A program made the position numbers and the translations under genes. This document shows, in pieces, positions 54,621 through 64,000 of a stretch of DNA of 64,000 bases (position 1 is the first letter of the stretch; every line of letters begins with the position of its first letter). Under the pieces are notes generated by a model. That model saw only the letters and a list, made by a program, of their open reading frames with translations, made no database searches and was not told the origin of the DNA. This stretch comes from Anaerotignum propionicum DSM 1682. Lineage in GTDB: Bacteria > Bacillota > Clostridia > Lachnospirales > Anaerotignaceae. The DNA lies in NCBI RefSeq assembly GCF_001561955.1, contig NZ_CP014223.1, forward strand, positions 2,232,001 through 2,296,000. The letters run 5' to 3'.

Positions 54621-55877
54621 TTATTTTGAAAATAGCTTTGTAAAATCAAAGGTGGCGAAATAATCCTCTGGAGTCTCTGCACGACGCAGCAAACCAATTT
54701 CTCCGTTTTCCTTCAATAGAAGTTCAGCAGAACGTAATTTCCCATTGTAATTGTATCCCATTGCATGACCATGGGCACCGGTATCGTGAATATAAATGAT
54801 ATCTCCAATTTCTATCTCTGGAAGCATGCGGTCAATGGCAAATTTATCATTGTTTTCGCAAAGACCACCCACAACATCATAAATATGGTCGCAAGCCTTA
54901 TCTTCTTTGCCTAATACGGTAATGTGGTGATAAGCACCATACAGTGCAGGACGCATCAGGTTTGCGGCACAAGCATCTAGGCCAATATACTCTTTATAAA
55001 TATGCTTCTCATGAATAGCAGTTGCCAAAAGGCTTCCGTAAGGCGCCAGCATAAACCTTCCCATCTCTGTAAAAATGGCTACGTCGTCCATTCCCTCACG
55101 TTGCAAAACCTCTTCGTATACCTGCTTCACGCCTTCACCAATTGCCATAATATCACATGCCGCATCTTCAGCATGATAAGGTACCCCAACACCACCAGAG
55201 AGATTGATGAATGCAATATGAACATCTAATTCTTTTTTCAGTTCTACTGCTAACTCAAATAAAATCTTGGCTAACATGGGATAATAGGTATTAGAGCTTG
55301 TACTGCTGGCCAAAAATGAGTGAATACCAAAGTGTTTTGCACCCTTCTCTTTTAGAATGCGAAAGGCATCCTTAATCTGATCCTTGGTCATACCGTATTT
55401 TGCATCTCCGGGGTTGTCCATAATATCATTGGAAACCTGGAAAAGACCACCGGGATTGAATCTGCAACAAACAGTTTCAGGAATTTTTGCCAATTTCTCA
55501 AAAAATGCAATATGGGTAAAATCATCAAAGTTGATAATTGCACCTAATTTATTTGCTAAAACAAAATCTTCAGCAGGAGTCATGTTGGAAGAAAACATAA
55601 TTTCATCCCCGGAAAAACCTAATGCTTCCCCAATCATAAGCTCTGTAAAAGAGGAGCAATCCACTCCGCAGCCTTCTTCTTTTAAAATTTGCAAAATGCC
55701 TGGAGTGGGTGTTGCTTTTACAGCAAAATATTCTCGGAAGCCTTTATTCCAAGAAAACGCACGGTTTACCATGCGGGCATTTTCACGAATTCCTTTTTCA
55801 TCATAAAGATGGAAAGGCGTTGGATACTGATCAATGATTTTTTTTGCCTGTTCTAATGAAACAAATGGAATTTTCAT
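54621..55877 (-). CDS. lysA: diaminopimelate decarboxylase-like PLP enzyme
   Basis: 418 residues from ATG 55877 (AAAGGAGC RBS). Fold type III decarboxylase: PLP-lysine in YFAVKATPTPGILQIL, VDCSSFTELMIGEALGF, His in FGIHSFLASS, SGGVGVPY, and the C-terminal ARG/substrate loop VGGLCENNDKFA. It likely makes L-lysine from meso-diaminopimelate. The active-site Cys-Glu motif reads CENND where LysA has CESGD-type residues, so a related D-amino-acid decarboxylase is a minor alternative. Monocistronic and divergent from the KdpD-like gene. Confidence 0.83.
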   Translation of the reverse strand: MKIPFVSLEQAKKIIDQYPTPFHLYDEKGIRENARMVNRAFSWNKGFREYFAVKATPTPGILQILKEEGCGVDCSSFTELMIGEALGFSGDEIMFSSNMTPAEDFVLANKLGAIINFDDFTHIAFFEKLAKIPETVCCRFNPGGLFQVSNDIMDNPGDAKYGMTKDQIKDAFRILKEKGAKHFGIHSFLASSTSSNTYYPMLAKILFELAVELKKELDVHIAFINLSGGVGVPYHAEDAACDIMAIGEGVKQVYEEVLQREGMDDVAIFTEMGRFMLAPYGSLLATAIHEKHIYKEYIGLDACAANLMRPALYGAYHHITVLGKEDKACDHIYDVVGGLCENNDKFAIDRMLPEIEIGDIIYIHDTGAHGHAMGYNYNGKLRSAELLLKENGEIGLLRRAETPEDYFATFDFTKLFSK

Positions 55878-56033
55878 TTGTATAATGCTCCTTTTATGAT
55901 AAAATTTGTTTTCAATTATAACAAACAATCTTGTGCTTTGCAATGACGCTCACAAGAAATATGAAAAAACATTTCCTCTTGTCCGAAAAGGAGTGTATAA
56001 TATAGTTGTTATTCATTTTTAGCGAGGTATACT

Positions 56034-57584
56034 ATGAGAGATTATTTGCATCAATTAAAGATGATTAAATTATCCCCGGATATTATTTTATTTGATTTAT
56101 TTAAAACCATATTGGTCTTTCTGATTGCAACTTCCTTTGCACTATGCGTTGTAGAAATGAATGTAATCAGTGATAATATTTTTGGGGTCTATATGTTCGG
56201 CGTTGCTATTACCTCTGTGATCACCAGCGGTTATATTTGGGGTTTGCTATCCTCAATTGGCGGGGTTATTGCGGTTAATTTTTTCTTTACCTATCCTTTC
56301 TTTGCGTTGAATTTTTCCATGTCAGGTTACCCCATTACCTTTGCCTTACTCTTGTTGATGTCAGTTTTAGTCAGTGCATTAACGACAAGGGTAAAAAAAG
56401 CTGCCGTACTTTCCGCAATGAGAGAAAATCGCTCTGAAAATCTGACAAAAATGAGCAATGCACTACTCTCCGCCAATACACTGACTAAAATTTTGGAGAT
56501 TACCGTCGACTTTTTCTCACAGTCAAATCAATGTAGTGTAATCGGTTATTTTGGAGATCCCACAGAACCAGAAATTAAATTGCTAAAAGCTATTCAAAAT
56601 AATGATGAACTTATCTTAAACAGTCCATTGGAATTACAAGTAGCAAAAATCGCTTTTACAACAAATAAGATTTCCGGCGTTACCCTTGAGTCAGAGGCTC
56701 ATAACTGCAAAGGAACCTATATCCCCATTTCCGTGGAAAATAGGGTGTATGGAGTAATCGGACTTCTGTTTGAAAACCCTGATAATGTTTTAATGGATGT
56801 CTATAAATTTTCAAGTATTATGGTTTTTCAAACTATTTTGGCCATAGAAAGACAGGCCATAGAAGAAAAAGCACAGCAAATCTTATTGGAAAAAGAAAAA
56901 GAAAAAATGCGAAGCAATCTTTTAAGGGCTGTGTCTCACGATCTTCGCACGCCCCTCACTTGTATTATTGGTGCCAGCTCAACTTTACTTGAAAATAAAG
57001 ATAAGATAACTGAAGAAACCTTCGATCGTTTACTTCATGATATTCATCATGATGCCCAATGGCTGATTCATATGGTTGAAAATCTGCTTTCTATTACAAA
57101 AATTAGCAGCGAAGGCGCAAAAGTCAAGAAGCAGGATGAAGTGGTGGAAGAAATCGTTGCTGAAGCCATTGCCAGAGTTCATAAAAGATTCCCAGACGCG
57201 TCCATATATGTTTCAGTTCCCCAAGAAATGTTGATTGTACCTATGGATGCCACTCTAATAGAGCAGGTTTTGATTAATTTATTGGAAAATGCCATACGGC
57301 ATGCCCAAACTGTCCTACCTATTGCACTCAAGGTATTTCAAGAAAATAAAGAGATTATTTTTACCATTACAGATTATGGAAAAGGCATTGATCCTGCAAG
57401 AATATCCACAATTTTTGAAGGAGATAACGGCAACGCCTCCGTAGATTCAAATCGAGGATTAGGAATTGGCCTTTCCCTTTGTAAGACCATTATTCTTGCC
57501 CACAATGGCAGAATATTTGCAGAAAACCAACCCTGCGGAGGGGCTGTCTTTACATTCGCATTGCCCATGAAAGGAGAATCATGA
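56034..57584 (+). CDS. KdpD-like sensor histidine kinase, short form
   Basis: 516 residues, against about 900 for full KdpD. It lacks the N-terminal KdpD and USP cytoplasmic domains and begins with the DUF4118 four-helix membrane unit (residues about 20-115). A GAF-like domain (about 140-270) is followed by HisKA with the phosphorylated His302 in SHDLRTPLTC, and an HATPase domain (LLENAIRHA, DYGKGID, RGLGIGLSL). Pairs with the regulator 1 base downstream. The kdpFABC potassium pump genes are not nearby. Confidence 0.9.
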   Translation: MRDYLHQLKMIKLSPDIILFDLFKTILVFLIATSFALCVVEMNVISDNIFGVYMFGVAITSVITSGYIWGLLSSIGGVIAVNFFFTYPFFALNFSMSGYPITFALLLLMSVLVSALTTRVKKAAVLSAMRENRSENLTKMSNALLSANTLTKILEITVDFFSQSNQCSVIGYFGDPTEPEIKLLKAIQNNDELILNSPLELQVAKIAFTTNKISGVTLESEAHNCKGTYIPISVENRVYGVIGLLFENPDNVLMDVYKFSSIMVFQTILAIERQAIEEKAQQILLEKEKEKMRSNLLRAVSHDLRTPLTCIIGASSTLLENKDKITEETFDRLLHDIHHDAQWLIHMVENLLSITKISSEGAKVKKQDEVVEEIVAEAIARVHKRFPDASIYVSVPQEMLIVPMDATLIEQVLINLLENAIRHAQTVLPIALKVFQENKEIIFTITDYGKGIDPARISTIFEGDNGNASVDSNRGLGIGLSLCKTIILAHNGRIFAENQPCGGAVFTFALPMKGES

Positions 57585-57585
57585 T

Positions 57586-58281
57586 ATGACAGTGAAATCA
57601 AAAATACTAATTGTTGAGGATGAAGAACCTATCAGCAATTTTATGGAAATGACACTAAAAGCCAATAACTACAGCGTGATTTGTGCGAAAAAAGGGAAAG
57701 AAGCCTTATCCATGATTCCATCCCACTGTCCTGATTTAATTATATTGGATTTGGGTCTGCCTGATATAGACGGAATCACTATTTTAAAAGAGCTTAGAAC
57801 GTGGAGCTCTACACCTGTCATCGTTGTATCTGCCCGCAGCGATGAAGCGGATAAAGTTGAAGCTTTGGATATTGGTGCAGATGATTATATTGTAAAACCT
57901 TTTGGCACCTCTGAGCTATTGGCACGCATCCGCACCGCAATCCGCCACAACACCAGCAACCATTCAGGTGCATCAGAACATCTTTTTTCAGTGAAAAATC
58001 TAAAAATTGATTTTCAAAAAAGGCTGGTTATCATTGATGGAAGCGAAGTTCATTTGACTCAAATTGAATATAAAATAGTTTCATTACTGGCAAAAAGTGC
58101 CGGTCGCGTTTTGACTTATGACGCCATTATTACTGAGCTTTGGGGGCCATATGCCGTAAAAGACAATCAGATTTTAAGGGTAAATATGGCAAACATCAGA
58201 AGAAAGCTCGAAAAAAACCCTGCTGCCCCTGAATATATTTTTACCGAGGTTGGTATTGGATATCGCATGGCAGAGGAATAA
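57586..58281 (+). CDS. KdpE-like OmpR-family response regulator
   Basis: 231 residues. Receiver domain with Asp55 (LIILDLGLPDIDG), conserved Ser/Thr and Lys (VIVVSARSDE, DDYIVKPF). C-terminal OmpR winged helix (HLTQIEYKIVSLLAKSAGRVLTYDAIITELWG split across residues 155-190). Cotranscribed with the KdpD-like kinase. Targets unknown; KdpE-type regulators respond to potassium or osmotic state. Confidence 0.92.
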   Translation: MTVKSKILIVEDEEPISNFMEMTLKANNYSVICAKKGKEALSMIPSHCPDLIILDLGLPDIDGITILKELRTWSSTPVIVVSARSDEADKVEALDIGADDYIVKPFGTSELLARIRTAIRHNTSNHSGASEHLFSVKNLKIDFQKRLVIIDGSEVHLTQIEYKIVSLLAKSAGRVLTYDAIITELWGPYAVKDNQILRVNMANIRRKLEKNPAAPEYIFTEVGIGYRMAEE

Positions 58282-58340
58282 TTCCCCTGTCAGCGTTTAC
58301 TGCTTTATCTATTTCCTATTCTTTCAAATCTATAAAAATA

Positions 58341-58380
58341 AAAGGCTTCAAAGTCCTAAAAAACTTAAAAGCCTTTTTTC
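58341..58380 (+). terminator. terminator of kdpDE-like operon
   Basis: AAAGGCTT / AAGCCTTT stem with about 20-base loop, then TTTTCTTT, 60 bases after the stop codon. Confidence 0.65.
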
Positions 58381-58489
58381 TTTACCAGCTTATTTAAAAT
58401 TAAAGAAAAGCTCATACCCCATCTATAACAATCATAATAATGAGACCTGCTCCATAAACACGAATCCTACTTCATACAATTTCCTCAAT

Positions 58490-58510
58490 AAAAAAAGCCC
58501 CCTACGGGGC
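58490..58510 (-). terminator. terminator of small Cys-rich gene
   Basis: On minus GCCCCGTAGGGGGC is followed by seven U residues; a compact intrinsic terminator 36 bases after the gene at 58546. Confidence 0.8.
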
Positions 58511-58545
58511 AAGGGGTTGGAATATGTACAGGGATTTCTCCCTGT

Positions 58546-58779
58546 TTAGTGCACTTTCATTTGAAAGCTTTTAATCATTTTTTCATAGCAATCTTGGCAT
58601 AAATCAAAGGAATCCTGTCTTCCATCTTGTTGTGATAAATATCCCCATGATTTTTCAGCATGGAAATATTCCTCCCATATCCCCTCTCTGATTTGGGGTA
58701 TCTCCTTGCCACAGCAATTACATATAACTTTAGTAAGCACTTGACTTTCCTGCGCCTTGATATCGTATTCTTTCATCAT
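58546..58779 (-). CDS. small four-Cys zinc-finger-like protein
   Basis: 77 residues from ATGATG at 58779 (GGGGGGCGGA just upstream). CNCCGKEIP and LCQDCYEKM give four cysteines in two CxxC pairs, spaced by an acidic and aromatic segment. Probably a structural zinc site. Similar short proteins are common in Clostridia but have no known function. Monocistronic with a clean terminator. Confidence 0.7.
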   Translation of the reverse strand: MMKEYDIKAQESQVLTKVICNCCGKEIPQIREGIWEEYFHAEKSWGYLSQQDGRQDSFDLCQDCYEKMIKSFQMKVH

Positions 58780-58954
58780 TCCGCCCCCCAATTGATTCGC
58801 CTTATTTCGAGCTACAATTGCATTTTACCACATGAGTTTTTATTTTTCTATATGAAACTGTTTCTAATCGTGGTATCATATAGAAAACAAAAATGACTCC
58901 GCTGGAACTTAATGTATCTTGTTCCATAGGGGTATCCGGAAAGCAGGTTTTCAT

Positions 58955-59878
58955 ATGGAACAAAGCCAATCCCTTTTATCCCATTGTACAGTCTGTCCAA
59001 GGCATTGCCATATTGATCGTACAGACAATCAAACAGGTTTTTGTCATGCATCCCTTCTTCCCAAAATCGCTTTGGTCAGTGCACATTTCTGGGAAGAACC
59101 TCCAATCAGCGGGACAAAAGGTTCTGGTACGGTATTTTTTTCCTATTGCAATCTACGTTGTATATTTTGCCAAAATCATGAAATTAGCGAAAATGGATTT
59201 GGAAAAGAAGTTACAATTGAACGTTTAGTAGAAATTTTTTTAGAACAACAGGCACAGGGTTTGCATAATATCAATCTGGTTTCCCCAACCCAATTTATCC
59301 CACAAATTGCTATAGCGCTGAGGATTGCCAAACAGAACGGGTTAACGACACCTGTTGTGTATAATTCCAATGGATATGAATCCTTGGAGGGGCTGTGTCT
59401 ATTGGATGGTCTAATTGATGTCTATCTGCCTGATTTTAAATATTGGGATGACAAAATTGCGCAAGAATATTCCTCTGCTCCCCATTATTCAACCATAGCA
59501 TCCAAAGCTATTCTTGAAATGAGAAGGCAGGTTCCCCTTGATATATTTGATGAAAACGGATTGATGCAAAAGGGTTTGATGGTTCGCCATCTCGTACTCC
59601 CCTCGCACTATCGGGACAGCTTTAAAATATTAGACTGGATTAAAGATACCTTAGGAGGCGACACCTATGTCTCCCTCCTAAATCAATACACCCCCATGCA
59701 TCGGGCAAACACGACAAAAGCTCTATCCCGTAAACTCACTACTTTTGAGTATGATAAAGTTACGGAATATTTCTTAAATATTGGGCTGAAAAATGGTTTT
59801 ATGCAGAAAAAAAGCGCAGCAACCTCTGATTATACACCTATTTTTAATTTAGAGGGTGTTGAAAAAAGAATTCACTGA
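58955..59878 (+). CDS. radical SAM protein, PflA-like activating enzyme type
   Basis: 307 residues from ATG 58955; an upstream TTG at 58919 is less likely. N-terminal CTVCPRHCHIDR with a late Cys (TGFC), then the radical SAM cluster motif in CNLRCIFCQNHEIS (CxxxCxxC). Known relatives form the uncharacterised PflX/YgiQ-adjacent group of activase-like proteins. The target glycyl-radical enzyme is not present. A cupin gene follows after 20 bases, likely in the same transcript. Confidence 0.84.
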   Translation: MEQSQSLLSHCTVCPRHCHIDRTDNQTGFCHASLLPKIALVSAHFWEEPPISGTKGSGTVFFSYCNLRCIFCQNHEISENGFGKEVTIERLVEIFLEQQAQGLHNINLVSPTQFIPQIAIALRIAKQNGLTTPVVYNSNGYESLEGLCLLDGLIDVYLPDFKYWDDKIAQEYSSAPHYSTIASKAILEMRRQVPLDIFDENGLMQKGLMVRHLVLPSHYRDSFKILDWIKDTLGGDTYVSLLNQYTPMHRANTTKALSRKLTTFEYDKVTEYFLNIGLKNGFMQKKSAATSDYTPIFNLEGVEKRIH

Positions 59879-59898
59879 AAAATGAAAGGAGAACAAAC

Positions 59899-60249
59899 AT
59901 GGTAAGAAAAGAAAGAGTTGTAACAGTAGAAGGATTAAGAGATGGTAAAGGCTCCGTTGAAATTCATCATTTCATGGAAAAAGAAGAATTGATGGGACAC
60001 GCAACAATGTATGCCCGCGTCATCATAAAACCTCACAGCAGCATCGGTTGGCATCAGCACGTCGGTAATACAGAACCCTACGCAATTATCAAAGGCGAAG
60101 GAACTTTCATCGACAACGACGGCTCCAAAACCACTGTACATCCCGGTGATGTCTGTCTCATCGAGGTGGGGCAATGGCACTCCATCGAAAATAATACTGA
60201 CGAAAATATGGAAATGATTGCTTTGGTTATTAATGAAGAAGTAAAATAA
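59899..60249 (+). CDS. cupin-domain protein
   Basis: 116 residues, single cupin barrel. Metal-site motif 1 SSIGWHQHVGNTEPYAIIKGEG (His, His, Glu) and motif 2 PGDVCLIEVGQWHSIENN (His). Sugar isomerase, oxygenase-like or small-molecule sensor roles are all possible. AAAGGAG RBS 8 bases before ATG. Confidence 0.86.
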   Translation: MVRKERVVTVEGLRDGKGSVEIHHFMEKEELMGHATMYARVIIKPHSSIGWHQHVGNTEPYAIIKGEGTFIDNDGSKTTVHPGDVCLIEVGQWHSIENNTDENMEMIALVINEEVK

Positions 60250-60295
60250 GATAGATAATCCTTAGCTTTGATCAAAATTTCAATTCAATAGCACT

Positions 60296-60340
60296 AAGAA
60301 TGCACCATAACAACTATTTTATTGTTATGGTGCATTTCTT
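60296..60340 (+). terminator. terminator after cupin gene
   Basis: Stem of about 17 bp (AAGAATGCACCATAACAA / TTGTTATGGTGCATTTCTT) with an 8-base loop, 47 bases after the stop. Confidence 0.85.
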
Positions 60341-60430
60341 AAATCTTCTATTGGGAAACAAACGCAACTTTCAGTACTACCAGTTGTTTGAGTTCTTAAC
60401 TTACAAAATCAGAATCTAATCATACCCACA

Positions 60431-60898
60431 TTATTTAGCTTCATTACTCTTTTTCATTTTAGCAAATCCAACAAAGCTTAATATAAGTTGAATGATTACG
60501 AAAGGCGCATAGATAAACATTGCCAAAATGGATACTGAATAAAGAATTCCTGCTACCAATGCACCCCATCTTGCTCTTAATGCCCAACCTATCCAAGTAA
60601 AAAGAACAGCTACACCAACGCACAGCATATGTGGCATTACTAACATTGTTGCAAGGCCACCAGCAATCACTTGTGCTTGGTCATCAGTTGCCATCCCTCC
60701 CATAAAATATGTAATAAGATATATCAAATATAATGTTCCTAATATACCGGAAACAAGAAGAAGTTTACTCTTCTTAGTCTTTTCGGATACTTTGGTTTGG
60801 ATGTTTATTGCTGATTCGATGTTTGTTGACACTGCCAAATCACCACAATCCGCATTCATATTATTTTCTAATTCTGTCGCACTATTATTTTCATTCAT
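60431..60898 (-). CDS. small membrane protein of unknown function
   Basis: 155 residues. Acidic, Asn-rich N-terminal 40 residues, then three to four membrane helices (LLLVSGILGTLYLIYLITYF; MLVMPHMLCVGVAVLFTWIG; ALVAGILYSVSILAMFIYAPF; VIIQLILSFVGF). No family recognised. GGGGGAG RBS upstream. Isolated gene beside the AT-rich gap. Confidence 0.65.
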   Translation of the reverse strand: MNENNSATELENNMNADCGDLAVSTNIESAINIQTKVSEKTKKSKLLLVSGILGTLYLIYLITYFMGGMATDDQAQVIAGGLATMLVMPHMLCVGVAVLFTWIGWALRARWGALVAGILYSVSILAMFIYAPFVIIQLILSFVGFAKMKKSNEAK

Positions 60899-61600
60899 TT
60901 CTTTCTCCCCCTTAAATAATTAAAAATCGTGAAACAATGTGTGATGCAGGGATGTAAACCCTTTTTCTGATTTTTGCAAGCAAATGTAAATTAATGCTGG
61001 TTCTGAGTAACTTTATTATTGAAATCCATGGTGTTTGAAATTTTTGTAATTTGATGTTCGGAGGCAAAGGGATTTTTAATATGTAAGTAAATTACTAATT
61101 ACACTTAAAATTGTCCTAATTCCATTTCATCAAATATATTGACTCTTAAGTGGTATTTTTGGTGTTTTAATGATTATGTTTAAAAAACTGAAAACATATA
61201 ATTATCTCTAATTTAAATGACAAATTTTTAACTTTGAATGTTATTGCATTCCGCTTTGCCGAAAATTGATATATAATTTCGATTTAATGTGGTTTTATCA
61301 ATTAAAAATGCAAAAATCCAATATAAATCTTATTAAAGTCAACATATTAATAGTATTTATTTATATATCTGGTAGTATTTGCAAAGTTACTCCATGGAAA
61401 TCTTATACTTATCATAATATATTTTTACATATATGTAAATGACTGTAATTAAAAAATTATGAAAAAATAAAATATAGTTTACATGATAAAAAAATATTTA
61501 TTAATAATCGGTAATTTATTAACAATAATGACGATTTTTTTGTTTTTTTGTCGACATAAAATCATTCCCCAACAAACATTTCACTAGAATTAATGGATTG
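60899..61600. other. AT-rich non-coding stretch
   Basis: About 700 bases, very AT-rich, without a convincing open frame, RNA fold or repeat. It separates the small membrane protein gene from the SUFU gene. Nothing is recognised in it. Confidence 0.4.
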
Positions 61601-61607
61601 CATAGAA

Positions 61608-61641
61608 AATAGCAGGCAACGAATACTCGCTGCCTGCTATT
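61608..61641 (-). terminator. terminator of SUFU-domain gene
   Basis: Stem AATAGCAGGCA / TGCCTGCTATT, 11 bp perfect, with a 12-base loop, 31 bases after the stop. Confidence 0.8.
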
Positions 61642-61671
61642 ATAATTTTCTCATATTTTAATACAATATTT

Positions 61672-62391
61672 TTAATCACCATAGAATACACAAGGTCTGT
61701 CAGGAAAAATAATCATACCAAAACCATTTATAGATGATAGCTTAGTTATCAAGGCCTCTGTACCCTCTTTTTGCTTCCCTTCAATTTCCTCTTTGAAAAG
61801 AGGAATTAAAGTATAAAAATTAATCTGCGTTCCATCTTTGCATTGCATTACACTAATTTCTTCTTGCAATGCACCAAGCATGACGCCGCAAAGTGCGGTA
61901 CTTTCATCATAGGGAAGATATTCTTCCGAGTTGGGAATGGTGTGTCCCCATCCAAGCCAAGTTTGATATTCATGGGGAAAGCGAGAGATATATTTCATCA
62001 AATTCACAGGCCACCATAAACGGTTATCTACCTTTCCATCCTCAGGAAGAATGAGGCTCCATTCCGCCGGCAACAAAAGCATCAATTCCGCCCTTTCCAA
62101 TACTTGATATTGGGGCAATAAGTCTTCCGGCAGTTTCATTGCCAATGCACTCATTCCCACGGTATACAAAACATGAAAGTCTTTTTTCGTTGGTGCTTCC
62201 AGCAAATGAATATCTATCTGTAAAAAATCCGAAGTTTGTTCATAAAACACACGCTCTTTCCGCTCTGGGAATAACGATTTCATATGTTTATCAATTTCTT
62301 TGTCATACGATGTTGTATGCACAGGTCTTTTTTTTCCTGTATTCTCGGGCTCCTTATAATGAAGTTCCGATGTATTTTTCTCATTTTCCAT
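61672..62391 (-). CDS. suppressor-of-fused (SUFU) domain protein
   Basis: 239 residues from ATG 62391 (GGAGGC RBS 8 bases upstream). Central block VLYTVGMSALAMKLPEDLL, AELMLLLPAEWSL, LMKYISRFPHEYQTWLGWGHTI and late FYTLIPLFKEEIE match the bacterial SUFU family. Bacterial members occur near toxin immunity loci but also alone; no toxin gene is seen here. Ends the ftsY transcript, 14 bases after ftsY. Confidence 0.82.
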   Translation of the reverse strand: MENEKNTSELHYKEPENTGKKRPVHTTSYDKEIDKHMKSLFPERKERVFYEQTSDFLQIDIHLLEAPTKKDFHVLYTVGMSALAMKLPEDLLPQYQVLERAELMLLLPAEWSLILPEDGKVDNRLWWPVNLMKYISRFPHEYQTWLGWGHTIPNSEEYLPYDESTALCGVMLGALQEEISVMQCKDGTQINFYTLIPLFKEEIEGKQKEGTEALITKLSSINGFGMIIFPDRPCVFYGD

Positions 62392-62405
62392 AGTCAATTG
62401 CCTCC

Positions 62406-63905
62406 TTATTCCCCAAATAAAGCCTTAGCAAATTCCTTAGCATCGAATTTCTGTAAATCGTTGATACCTTCGCCTACGCCAATATAACGCACAGGAATTT
62501 GCAGTTCACTTTTAATGGCTACCACAATGCCGCCCTTAGCCGTGCCATCCAGCTTTGTAAGAATAATACCTGTAATATCTGCAACCTCTTGAAAAAGCTT
62601 TGCTTGCTGTAAAGCATTTTGCCCTGTGGTTGCGTCCAAAACCAAATATACCTCTTTATGGGCATCAGGATGCTCCCGCTCAATTACCTTTCCAATTTTC
62701 CGAAGCTCTTCCATAAGGTTCTTTTTGTTATGCAAACGTCCTGCGGTATCGCAGATCAAGAGATCTCGCTTTTGATTCCTAGCCGCATGAACAGCATCAT
62801 AAACCACTGCCGCAGGGTCAGAATTTTCCTCCTGCTTAATGACCTCAATCCCAGCACGTTGTCCCCAAACTTCAAGCTGGTCTATGGCCGCCGCACGGAA
62901 AGTATCTGCCGCAGCAAGCAAAACTGTGCGCCCCTCTGCCTTATAGCGGCTTGCCAATTTGCCAATTGTAGTGGTTTTTCCAACACCATTTACACCTATT
63001 ACAAGAATGACGGAAGGATTAGGTAAGGTCTCCTCCTGCTGTACCCCCTCAGATAAAATTGCAGTAATTTCGTCAGCCAGCATTCCTTTGATTAAGGATG
63101 GATCTGTTGCATGTTCACGCTTTACCCGTTTGCGCAGGTTTTCTACAATATTCATTGTAGTCTGCACACCCATATCCGCCATAATGAGGGCTTCTTCCAG
63201 CTCCTCAAACAATTCTTCATCAATTTTAGTAAATCCGCCTAAAACTGCATCCACGCCGCCCAAAATACTCTTTCTAGTTTTATCTAATCCTGCCTTTAGC
63301 TTTGCAAAAAAGCCCATCTTTTTTTCTTCTTGCTCAGGTTCGTCCGTTGTTGCAAGCTCTTCTTTAGGAACCTCAGTAACAACAAGCTCTTCTTGCAAAG
63401 TCTCCTCAACCAAGTCAGTTAATTCTTGCAAAAACCCTTCGGCTTCCTCTGGATTTTCTTCTGAAAAACAATCTCCTTCGGCAGTTGTTACCAACAACTC
63501 CTCCTCACCATTGGGCTTTTCCAGCATCTCAGCCGCCAAATCAGAAAGAGCTTCAATAAAAGCTGTTGCGTCTTCCTGATTCTCAGAAACAAAGGTTTCT
63601 CCATCTTCCGTGGTAATTTCAACCTCCGCTTCTTCAAAAGCATCCATTTCCATATCAGCTTCCCCGTATAAAGAGTCCTCGTTCCCTCTAAAAATCTGGA
63701 CTTCCTCAGACCCCATGGCTTTTCCAATAGCCCGATTGACAGCCGCCGTTTTTTCCAAGTCTTCATCCATTTCTAAAACAATCTCTGCCAATTCCGACTG
63801 GGGCGTTTCAACCTCTATCCCATCTAATTCAAAAACGCCTTCCTTTTGTGCTTCTACCAAAGGCTCATCCTTCGTTTTTTTCTTTAAAAAATCAAATAAT
63901 CCCAT
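62406..63905 (-). CDS. ftsY: signal recognition particle receptor FtsY
   Basis: 499 residues. A very acidic N-terminal region of about 190 residues (Glu-rich, likely membrane or SecYEG contact) precedes the NG domain: GTPase motifs [27 protein letters not shown] and [10 protein letters not shown]. It receives ribosome-SRP complexes at the membrane. The acidic extension is longer than in B. subtilis FtsY (329 residues total). GAGGTG RBS before ATG. Confidence 0.95.
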   Translation of the reverse strand: MGLFDFLKKKTKDEPLVEAQKEGVFELDGIEVETPQSELAEIVLEMDEDLEKTAAVNRAIGKAMGSEEVQIFRGNEDSLYGEADMEMDAFEEAEVEITTEDGETFVSENQEDATAFIEALSDLAAEMLEKPNGEEELLVTTAEGDCFSEENPEEAEGFLQELTDLVEETLQEELVVTEVPKEELATTDEPEQEEKKMGFFAKLKAGLDKTRKSILGGVDAVLGGFTKIDEELFEELEEALIMADMGVQTTMNIVENLRKRVKREHATDPSLIKGMLADEITAILSEGVQQEETLPNPSVILVIGVNGVGKTTTIGKLASRYKAEGRTVLLAAADTFRAAAIDQLEVWGQRAGIEVIKQEENSDPAAVVYDAVHAARNQKRDLLICDTAGRLHNKKNLMEELRKIGKVIEREHPDAHKEVYLVLDATTGQNALQQAKLFQEVADITGIILTKLDGTAKGGIVVAIKSELQIPVRYIGVGEGINDLQKFDAKEFAKALFGE

Positions 63906-64000
63906 TTGTTTTCACCTCTAAAACATTACGTCTAGAAAATTAATTGTAACCAATTTCGAATTTACATAGCATCCTTTTTTTGCTCCGAAAAATCTACGGA

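Noticed and set aside
62959-63579. 206-residue Ser-rich open frame on the plus strand
   Set aside because: Antisense of the Glu-rich ftsY N-terminal part; Ser and Ala bias is the mirror of that coding sequence.

Overview
The window comes from a low-GC, endospore-forming anaerobe of the Clostridia. The evidence is the spoIIAA-spoIIAB-sigF operon, sigK, clostridial-type fermentation genes, and strong AGGAGG-type ribosome binding sites. The beta-alanyl-CoA chemistry recalls the Clostridium (Anaerotignum) propionicum group within Lachnospirales, but that placement is an inference.

The most notable structure is a sporulation gene split in two by a 35.6-kb element. The 5' part of sigK (start 3989) reads normally to codon 209 in region 4.2 and then runs into foreign sequence at 4613-4616. 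The missing last 18 codons and the stop lie in the same orientation at 40207-40263. Joining the two ends restores a continuous 227-residue SigK. Joining the element's own two ends creates a 22-bp inverted repeat (18 of 22 positions match) centred on a TA dinucleotide, which is what an attP site for a serine recombinase should look like. Three serine-recombinase genes lie just inside the left end. This is therefore a sigK-intervening (skin) element, expected to be excised in the mother cell during sporulation.

The cargo is not prophage-like. Left to right it holds: (1) the recombinase module with a DUF6870-like small gene (4.7-9.2 kb); (2) a reductive pyrimidine-degradation operon preA-preT-amidohydrolase-NCS1 permease-dihydropyrimidinase (9.5-16.7 kb); (3) a divergent MerR-type regulator (17.4-18.2 kb); (4) an operon of acyl-CoA dehydrogenase, EtfB, EtfA, class III CoA-transferase, two small hotdog proteins resembling beta-alanyl-CoA ammonia-lyase, and a nitroreductase (18.6-24.4 kb); (5) a complete type IV pilus operon whose first gene is a giant minor pilin fused to a GLUG-repeat adhesin (24.7-40.0 kb). 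Blocks 2 and 4 together could take uracil to beta-alanine, then beta-alanyl-CoA, acryloyl-CoA and propionyl-CoA. This would be a pyrimidine-to-propionate fermentation cassette. The mother cell is terminal and the forespore keeps the unexcised chromosome, so cargo useful in vegetative growth would not be lost from the lineage.

The flanks are ordinary chromosome. On the left: gap, a 33-residue membrane microprotein gene, a zinc-ribbon protein and the spoIIA operon. On the right: MarR regulator, U32 peptidase-type tRNA hydroxylase, TrmR-like methyltransferase, mltG, folC, a TPR protein, DedA, DUF2156 and GNAT proteins, NUDIX, mutY, an FNT channel, dsdA, lysA-like decarboxylase, a KdpDE-like two-component pair, a radical SAM enzyme, cupin, a SUFU-domain protein and ftsY.

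Two reading frames inside the element are interrupted in A-rich runs. One is the third recombinase, where a perfect A AAA AAC slippery heptamer sits at the frame junction. The other is the giant pilin-adhesin, at an A5 run. They may be real (programmed frameshift, phase variation) or single-base sequence errors. No rRNA, tRNA or CRISPR array was recognised.
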